Source: Verrucomicrobiota bacterium
Lineage (GTDB): Bacteria > Verrucomicrobiota > Verrucomicrobiia > Verrucomicrobiales > Akkermansiaceae
DNA: 5,300 nt
Direction of reading: 5' to 3'
Assembly (NCBI GenBank): GCA_026397695.1
Contig: JAPLUJ010000676.1
Location: 1-5,300, forward strand
Both the position numbers and the translations under genes were made by a program. The notes beneath the pieces were generated by a model. That model saw only the letters and a program-made list of their open reading frames with translations, was not told the DNA's origin and searched no databases. Positions 1 through 5,300 of the stretch are shown piece after piece. Each line of letters begins with the position of its first letter. Within the stretch, counting starts at the first letter, position 1.

Positions 1-3
1 GAC

Positions 4-16
4 GCCCCGTTGGGGC
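4..16. repeat. Small GC hairpin at the left edge
   Basis: GCCCC-GTT-GGGGC forms a 5-bp all-GC stem with a 3-base loop. There is no T-run on either side, so it is not a standard intrinsic terminator. On the minus strand it lies just beyond the G-less stretch that follows dnaK, so it could act as a pause or 3'-end stabilising hairpin. It could equally be the edge of a dispersed repeat cut by the window border. Confidence 0.3.
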
Positions 17-30
17 TGAAGAGTTAGAGA

Positions 31-99
31 GTTGGAAAGTTGGAAATGTGGAGAGGTGGTGGGTTGGGTGGTGAGGGTGGGCGGTTGTTGGAAATGTGG
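31..99 (+). repeat. Short direct repeats (GTTGGAAA units)
   Basis: The octamer GTTGGAAA occurs in tandem at 31-38 and 39-46, again at 87-94, and once more inside the hairpin at 146-153. The longer 13-mer GTTGGAAATGTGG is repeated exactly at 39-51 and 87-99. The copies lie within a C-depleted stretch, so low complexity explains part of the similarity. The exact 13-base repeat 48 bp apart points to local duplication or slippage. Confidence 0.6.
61..81 (+). other. G-quadruplex motif downstream of dnaK
   Basis: Four GGG tracts (61-63, 66-68, 75-77, 79-81) are separated by loops of 2, 6 and 1 bases. This fits the standard G3+N1-7 pattern on the plus strand, which is the template strand for any dnaK read-through transcript. 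Whether it folds in the cell is unknown. It sits inside the C-free stretch and could simply be a by-product of that composition. Confidence 0.5.
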
Positions 100-100
100 C

Positions 101-117
101 GGCGGTTTTCAACCGCC
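101..117. repeat. REP-like hairpin, copy 1 (GGCGGTT / AACCGCC)
   Basis: GGCGGTT-TTC-AACCGCC is a perfect 7-bp inverted repeat with a 3-base loop. The same arms recur at 142-158, and an unpaired extra arm GGCGGTT is at 80-86. Two near-identical palindromes about 25 bp apart in an intergenic region resemble a REP/BIME-type extragenic palindrome pair. No T-run follows on the dnaK strand, so it is not a classic intrinsic terminator, but it may protect the dnaK mRNA 3' end. Confidence 0.55.
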
Positions 118-141
118 ATGCAAATTGTCAGGGATTGGCTT

Positions 142-158
142 GGCGGTTGGAAACCGCC
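142..158. repeat. REP-like hairpin, copy 2 (GGCGGTT / AACCGCC)
   Basis: GGCGGTT-GGA-AACCGCC has the same 7-bp arms as the hairpin at 101-117 with a different 3-base loop. It begins 12 bp after the dnaK stop codon. Because the arms of both copies are identical, they can also pair with each other. The matching stem with a changed loop suggests an element family kept for its structure; this is inference that a genome-wide count would settle. Confidence 0.55.
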
Positions 159-170
159 GCGCCGCCACGA

Positions 171-2190
<2,020 letters not shown>

Positions 2191-2371
2191 GAATGCATTA
2201 GGTGTTATTGCAGGATGTGACTGACGACGGGTTGCGGCAAGTTTTCGGACAAGTTGGCGCACTTTTACGGGGCAATCTGACGCGGCGGGTGGAGATGTTG
2301 TGGGAAATGCGGGCGTTAGGTTTCCGGTCTTGAATATGCAGGGCATCTGGCTTTAGGGTCCGTGCCACTGC

Positions 2372-4084
2372 ATGCGTGCCCAGCCGTTCAGATGGATTCC
2401 GCGCGGCGAACCGTTCCAAAAACAGGAGACCGGTCCGCCGGGTTCTTTTCCGCCGATTCTTGAACACCTGATCCGCCAACGGGGACTCCCCAAAGGCATG
2501 GATCTGGAGGGCTACCTGCGTCCTCGCCTGGAACATCTGGCAGACCCATTTCTGATTCCCGACATGCGGATCGCGGTGGCGCGTATTCTGTTAGCCATTG
2601 ATGAGGGTCAGCAAGTGTGCATTTACGGCGACTATGACGTCGATGGGGTGGCCTCGATCGCCTTGATGCGTAGAATCCTGATGGCTTACGGTTTGGAACC
2701 GCGCCATTTCATCCCGCGGCGGGGTCCGGAGGGATATGGCCTGAGCCTGGCGGCGTTAGAGCGTTGCATGCGGGAAGGGCCGAAGCCGGAGTTGCTCATC
2801 ACGGTCGATTGTGGCACGGTTTCCATGCACGAGGTTGGCGCGTTGGGCGCGGACGGAATTGATGTGCTCATTGTCGATCACCATGAACCCACACCCGGGG
2901 AAAGACCGGCTTGCTGTGCGCTGGTGAATCCGAAATGCGGCACCGATTTCCAATACCTGTGTGCCGCCGGGGTGGTCTTCAAACTGGGTCACGCCCTGAT
3001 GAAAACCCGCCGTATTGATCTCGATCTCAAGGAATGGATCGATTTGGTGGCGGTGGCGACCATCTCGGACATCGTGCCGATGATCGGCGAGAACCGCCTG
3101 CTGGTGCGCCACGGACTCAAACAGTTATCTAACACCCTCAATCCCGGCTTGCGGGCGTTGCAGGAAATCACCGGCATGAATGGGATCGCGACCTCGATGG
3201 ATGTCGGCTTCCGGATCGGCCCGCGCCTCAATGCGGCCGGGCGCATGGACGCGCCGGATGACGCGCTGGCTATTCTAACGACCGAGTGCCGGCGGCACGC
3301 CCATGAACTCGCCCACAAGCTGGATGTCTATAACAGGGAACGGCAAACGCACGAAGGACTGATCCGGCGCGAAGCGGTGGAGATGCTTCTGCGCGACTTC
3401 GATCCGGCCAATGATCCTGTCATTGTGCTCGGCTCGCGCTCTTGGCACCACGGGGTGGTTGGCATCGTGGCCTCGCGGTTGATGAGGCAGTATTACAAAC
3501 CGACCTTCATTGTCGCGATTGACGAGGATGGTTTGGGCAAAGGATCGGGGCGCAGCATAGACGGGGTTTCGTTAGTCGAGGCGATCCGGGCGTGCGAAGG
3601 GGATTTCATTGCGGGCGGCGGGCACGCGATGGCGGCGGGGCTTTCGATCCATGAAGGGCAGATTGACGGATTCCGCAAGAACTTCGCGGCGTATGTGCTG
3701 CAACACACCAGCGAGGAGCAGCGGCAGCCGAAGTTAACGTATGACGCCGAGATTCTATTCGACCAGTTATCCATGGAATTCCTTTCCAGTTATGATCTAT
3801 TGCAACCGTTCGGAAACGGCAATCCACAACCGGTTTTCATCTCCCGCTCTATCGGCCTGAGCCGCTCCCCGCAGCACATGAAGAACCACCATTTGCGCTT
3901 GATGCTGCGCCAAGGTTATCACGAGCAGGACGCGGTCTTCTTCGGTGGCGGCGAATATGCCTTGCCCGATCCGCCGTGGGACATCGCCTTCACCATCGAC
4001 CGCAACACCTTCCGCGGACGCACGACTTTGCAGTTGAACATCCAGGACGTGCGGGCGGCCGAGGAGGTCACGGTTCCTGCATGA
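2372..4084 (+). CDS. recJ: Single-stranded-DNA-specific exonuclease RecJ, complete
   Basis: Mn/Mg-dependent 5'-3' exonuclease on single-stranded DNA that acts in RecF-type recombination, gap repair and mismatch repair. Its 570 residues are close to the 577 of E. coli RecJ. The DHH phosphoesterase core shows DYDVDG (87-92), the metal-binding aspartate in ITVDCGT (Asp146), the DHH triad (169-171) and ATISDI (Asp233). RIGPRLNAAGR (281-291) is followed by the DHHA1 part with WHHGVVGIVASRL (358-370), GSGRS (391-395) and GGGHAMAAG (415-423). The C-terminal OB-fold has the conserved GNGNPQPVF (481-489). An in-frame stop at 2354-2356 leaves ATG 2372 as the first usable start, and the N-terminal RWI segment fits the family. 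The ribosome site is weak: AGGG at 2355-2358, 13 nt from the ATG. The end overlaps the convergent dehydrogenase gene by 17 bp. No sign of decay. Confidence 0.97.
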   Translation: MRAQPFRWIPRGEPFQKQETGPPGSFPPILEHLIRQRGLPKGMDLEGYLRPRLEHLADPFLIPDMRIAVARILLAIDEGQQVCIYGDYDVDGVASIALMRRILMAYGLEPRHFIPRRGPEGYGLSLAALERCMREGPKPELLITVDCGTVSMHEVGALGADGIDVLIVDHHEPTPGERPACCALVNPKCGTDFQYLCAAGVVFKLGHALMKTRRIDLDLKEWIDLVAVATISDIVPMIGENRLLVRHGLKQLSNTLNPGLRALQEITGMNGIATSMDVGFRIGPRLNAAGRMDAPDDALAILTTECRRHAHELAHKLDVYNRERQTHEGLIRREAVEMLLRDFDPANDPVIVLGSRSWHHGVVGIVASRLMRQYYKPTFIVAIDEDGLGKGSGRSIDGVSLVEAIRACEGDFIAGGGHAMAAGLSIHEGQIDGFRKNFAAYVLQHTSEEQRQPKLTYDAEILFDQLSMEFLSSYDLLQPFGNGNPQPVFISRSIGLSRSPQHMKNHHLRLMLRQGYHEQDAVFFGGGEYALPDPPWDIAFTIDRNTFRGRTTLQLNIQDVRAAEEVTVPA

Positions 4085-5300
4085 AGGGATACTCGAAGCG
4101 GGTGGGCGGGACCAGCGTCTCCTTGATGGTGCGGGGATTGACCCAGCGCAGCAGATTCAAGCCTCGCGCCCCGCCGAACGGCTGCTGACCTACTACGGCA
4201 CCCGTAGGTTTGTCGTTGATGTAGAAGTTGCCCGCCGCATAGCGCAGTTTCTCACAACCTTGGATGATCGCCGTGCGCTCTGTTGCAAACAGGGCGCCGG
4301 TCAATCCATACGGGCTGGTGGTATCCACCAGATAGAGCGTGGCTTCAAAATCCTCATCGGGATAAACGAACACCGTGAGCACCGGACCGAAGATCTCCTC
4401 CTCCATGGTGATGAAGTGGGGGTCTTTAGTTAGAATCAGGGTGGGTTCGATGAAGAAGCCCTTCGCTTTGTCCCCCTTGCCGCCGATGATGATTTCGGCG
4501 TCCGTGCTGGTGCGGGCTTTTTCGATATAGGACATGATGCTGTCGAAGGCCGGTTCATCGATGACGGCATTGACGAAGTTGGAGAAGTCGCAGACATCGC
4601 CCATCTTGATTCTGGCCAGCATGTCCGCGATCTTCGCTTTGACGGTGGGCCACAAACTGGCGGGAATATAGGCGCGCGAGGCGGCGGAGCATTTCTGTCC
4701 CTGATACTCGAAGGCACCCCGGACAATGCCCGCGGCGAGTTCATCCGCATTGGCCGAGGGATGCGCGATGATGAAATCCTTGCCCCCGGTTTCACCGACA
4801 ATTTTCGGATAGTTCTTATAAGTGGGGAGGTTTTCGGCGAGCTGGCGCCAGAAGAAGTTGAAAGTGCTGGTGGAGCCGGTGAAATGGATGCCGGCCAGAT
4901 CCCGGTGCGCGAAAACTTCCTTGCCGATGACCGACCCCTGCCCCGGCAGGAAGTTGATGACTCCATCGGGCAAGCCTGCCTCCTTGAAAACCTTCATCAG
5001 ATAATAGTTAGAGAGGATCGAGGTGGTGGCCGGTTTCCATACGGTGGTGTTACCCATGATGACGGGCGACATGTTGAGGTTGGAAGCGATGGCCGTGAAG
5101 TTGAATGGCGACACGGCGAACACAAAACCCTCGAGCGGCCGGTATTCCGTTTTGTTGATCACGCCGTCCGACGACGCGGGTTGTTCCTTGTAGATTCTAT
5201 TGGCGAAATAGACATTGAAGCGCAGGAAGTCGATGACCTCGCAGGCCGAATCGATTTCTGCCTGGTAGGGGTTTTTGCTTTGCCCCAGCATGGTGGCGGC
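4068..5300 (-). CDS. pruA: Delta-1-pyrroline-5-carboxylate dehydrogenase (ALDH4 type), 5' end outside window
   Basis: Oxidises glutamate semialdehyde (from P5C) to glutamate with NAD+, the second step of proline catabolism. 410 residues are visible; the frame is open to the window edge (A-A-T before MLGQSKN), so the Met at 5291 is internal and about 130 N-terminal residues are missing. Numbering from that Met: SPFNFTAIASNL (61-72), Lys86 in VWKPA, FTGST (137-141), general-base Glu167 in GETGGKDF, nucleophile Cys201 in GQKCSA, EEIFGPV (298-304). The glutamate-anchoring residues known from ALDH4A1 structures correspond to Ser202, Gly364-Ala365 and Phe372, supporting substrate specificity over a generic aldehyde dehydrogenase. 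Oddity: after FGGAR the sequence passes directly to GLNLLRW, lacking about 10 residues where the family has a conserved SGTNDK segment. It is a stand-alone dehydrogenase in what is visible; a fusion to proline dehydrogenase upstream cannot be excluded. Confidence 0.94.
   Translation of the reverse strand, partial: AATMLGQSKNPYQAEIDSACEVIDFLRFNVYFANRIYKEQPASSDGVINKTEYRPLEGFVFAVSPFNFTAIASNLNMSPVIMGNTTVWKPATTSILSNYYLMKVFKEAGLPDGVINFLPGQGSVIGKEVFAHRDLAGIHFTGSTSTFNFFWRQLAENLPTYKNYPKIVGETGGKDFIIAHPSANADELAAGIVRGAFEYQGQKCSAASRAYIPASLWPTVKAKIADMLARIKMGDVCDFSNFVNAVIDEPAFDSIMSYIEKARTSTDAEIIIGGKGDKAKGFFIEPTLILTKDPHFITMEEEIFGPVLTVFVYPDEDFEATLYLVDTTSPYGLTGALFATERTAIIQGCEKLRYAAGNFYINDKPTGAVVGQQPFGGARGLNLLRWVNPRTIKETLVPPTRFEYPFMQEP

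Larger units (their letters stand above)
17..99 (-). terminator. Candidate Rho-dependent termination region downstream of dnaK
   Basis: Read as RNA from the dnaK (minus) strand, positions 81 down to 17 contain no G at all and about half C (34 of 65 bases by my count). Extending to position 99 adds only a single G. A C-rich, G-free stretch of this length is the known signature of Rho-loading (rut) sequence. It begins about 90 nt after the dnaK stop codon. No stem followed by a U-tract is visible anywhere between the stop codon and the window edge, which makes a factor-dependent end plausible. Calling it a terminator is inference; the base asymmetry is directly visible. Confidence 0.35.

Noticed and set aside
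1..27. End of an upstream plus-strand gene at the left border (stops at 17-19 and 25-27)
   Set aside because: At most eight codons are visible in any closed frame, and they fall on a hairpin. Nothing distinguishes coding from non-coding sequence here.
5289..5291. ATG at 5291 as the true start of the P5C dehydrogenase
   Set aside because: The frame is open upstream to the window edge with A-A-T codons that fit the family's conserved ATMLGQSK block, and about 130 family residues are missing, so this Met is internal.

Overview
The window holds three protein genes and no RNA gene, CRISPR array, transposase or phage gene that I can recognise. It looks like an ordinary core-genome segment of a moderately GC-rich bacterium. 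The DnaK protein resembles those of the Planctomycetes-Verrucomicrobia-Chlamydiae group, and the P5C dehydrogenase is of the long type related to eukaryotic ALDH4A1. My best guess is Verrucomicrobiota. This rests on remembered protein resemblance, not on a search, so it is a moderate inference.

Layout. Positions 1-170 are non-coding and repeat-rich. They lie just downstream of dnaK (minus strand) and contain a small GC hairpin, a 65-base stretch of the plus strand with no C at all, a G-quadruplex motif, short direct repeats and two near-identical 7-bp-stem hairpins. Positions 171-2084 (minus) are a complete dnaK. Positions 2085-2371 are a divergent promoter region with a second G-quadruplex motif, a perfect 14-bp palindrome and weak promoter candidates for both directions. 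Positions 2372-4084 (plus) are a complete recJ. Positions 4068-5300 (minus) are the 3' part of a P5C dehydrogenase gene (pruA/rocA) that continues past the right edge. It overlaps the end of recJ tail-to-tail by 17 bp.

The genes do not form a pathway: DnaK is a protein-folding chaperone, RecJ a 5'-3' single-strand DNA exonuclease, and P5C dehydrogenase the last step of proline breakdown to glutamate. dnaK has no grpE or dnaJ beside it inside the window.

The most unusual points are (1) a clean in-frame loss of about 10 residues in the P5C dehydrogenase, exactly where the family carries its conserved S-G-T-N-D-K segment, with all catalytic and substrate-anchoring residues kept; (2) a G-less, C-rich predicted 3' trailer of dnaK that looks like a Rho-loading site; (3) matching G-quadruplex motifs on the same strand at both flanks of dnaK; and (4) a sigma-54-like -24/-12 element next to a 14-bp palindrome upstream of dnaK. 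I see no convincing new multi-gene system.
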